In this document: piece by piece, positions 63,882-64,000 of the stretch
Layout: each line of letters begins with the position of its first letter
Position numbering within the stretch: position 1 is the first letter of the stretch
Translations under genes and position numbers: made by a program
Assembly (NCBI RefSeq): GCF_015694705.1
Contig: NZ_JADQDR010000014.1
Span: forward strand, 62,001-126,000
Direction of reading: 5' to 3'
DNA: 64,000 bases
Source: Pontibacter rufus
Lineage (GTDB): Bacteria > Bacteroidota > Bacteroidia > Cytophagales > Hymenobacteraceae
Notes under the pieces: model-generated
Told to the model about the DNA's origin: nothing
Databases searched by the model: none
What the model saw: only the letters and a program-made list of their open reading frames with translations

Positions 63882-63914
63882 CAGGCAGTTTATACTTGCA
63901 GATTTATACTTAAG

Positions 63915-63946
63915 CAAAAGCAGGTTTCTGGCGAGACCTGCTTTTG
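63915..63946 (+). terminator. Terminator after the LOG gene
   Basis: CAAAAGCAGGT (63915-63925) and ACCTGCTTTTG (63936-63946) form a perfect 11-bp stem with a 10-nt loop, followed by T-rich sequence holding two more TTATACTT copies. Confidence 0.75.
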
Positions 63947-64000
63947 TTGTTTATACTTTTATACTTTGTCTTTCCCGAAATGAGCCTTTAAAACGCAAGT

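Larger units (their letters stand above)
559..63966. repeat. Dispersed octamer TTATACTT / AAGTATAA
   Basis: Manual scanning finds about 59 copies in the window, often extended to TTTATACTT. About 44 read TTATACTT and 15 AAGTATAA on the plus strand. Copies lie between genes and also inside coding regions in different frames, for example in rocD (about 30730), the CtpA gene (about 42407 and 42886), DUF349 (about 57088), ispD (about 60026 and 60101) and the MacB-type permease (about 62672). Only a few occur between 0.65 and 27 kb. Coordinates of this entry span first to last copy. Confidence 0.8.

Noticed and set aside
63051..63917. Long antisense frame opposite the LOG gene
   Set aside because: Shadow of a clear gene with an intact PGGxGTxxE motif; no family features of its own.
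1..64000. CRISPR array, tRNA or rRNA genes, transposases, prophage
   Set aside because: I looked for spaced repeats, conserved RNA stretches and recombinase motifs and saw none.

Overview
The window looks like chromosomal DNA of a Bacteroidota bacterium of the Cytophagales, most like Pontibacter or Hymenobacter (Hymenobacteraceae). The evidence is two SusC/SusD pairs, a secreted subtilase with a type IX secretion C-terminal domain, Bacteroidota -33/-7 promoters (TTTG, about 20 nt, TAnnTTTG), almost no Shine-Dalgarno sequences, and the gene order rpmB - rpmG - DUF4295 - ftsY - rimO. The genus assignment is inference. No rRNA, tRNA, CRISPR array, transposase or integrase was seen.

Layout. (1) 1-27 kb, accessory and nutrient related: the end of a Gfo/Idh/MocA oxidoreductase, apbE, then a leftward block of two exported hydroxypyruvate-isomerase-like TIM barrels, a large lipoprotein (beta-propeller, HEAT repeats, cytochrome c), SusD1, SusC1, an FG-GAP/ASPIC lipoprotein, SusD2 and SusC2. 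This resembles an outer-membrane uptake and periplasmic oxidation system for a sugar or sugar derivative. A YczE-like membrane protein and a thioredoxin-NHL protein follow. (2) 24.6-32.4 kb, housekeeping: rimO, ftsY, DUF4295, L33, L28, a DUF5522 protein, ornithine aminotransferase and hemB. (3) 32.5-44.9 kb: a structured intergenic element, the subtilase, a DUF5916 protein, a GroES-like protein, hmgA, a CtpA-type protease, ruvX and def. (4) 44.9-52.3 kb, accessory: a DUF421 module bracketed by a decayed copy of the def 3' end, two acyltransferase-3-like membrane proteins, an AT-rich S41 peptidase with a metal-binding-like N-terminus, and a zinc-dependent phospholipase C-like protein. (5) 52.5-64 kb, mostly core: a serine hydrolase, ettA, DUF349, DUF2795, an ABC ATPase, ispD, queA, a MacB-type permease and a LOG-family protein.

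Three signals are not explained by ordinary annotation. The octamer TTATACTT/AAGTATAA occurs about 59 times by eye (about 2-3 expected), about 3:1 skewed to one strand and nearly absent from the Sus region. The two susC genes share a 495-bp direct repeat with one mismatch, covering 154 bp of upstream DNA plus the signal peptide and N-terminal domain. The 3' end of def is partly duplicated on the far side of a two-gene insertion. A 28-bp perfect hairpin at 47.65 kb and a 19-bp imperfect hairpin at 32.55 kb are also notable.
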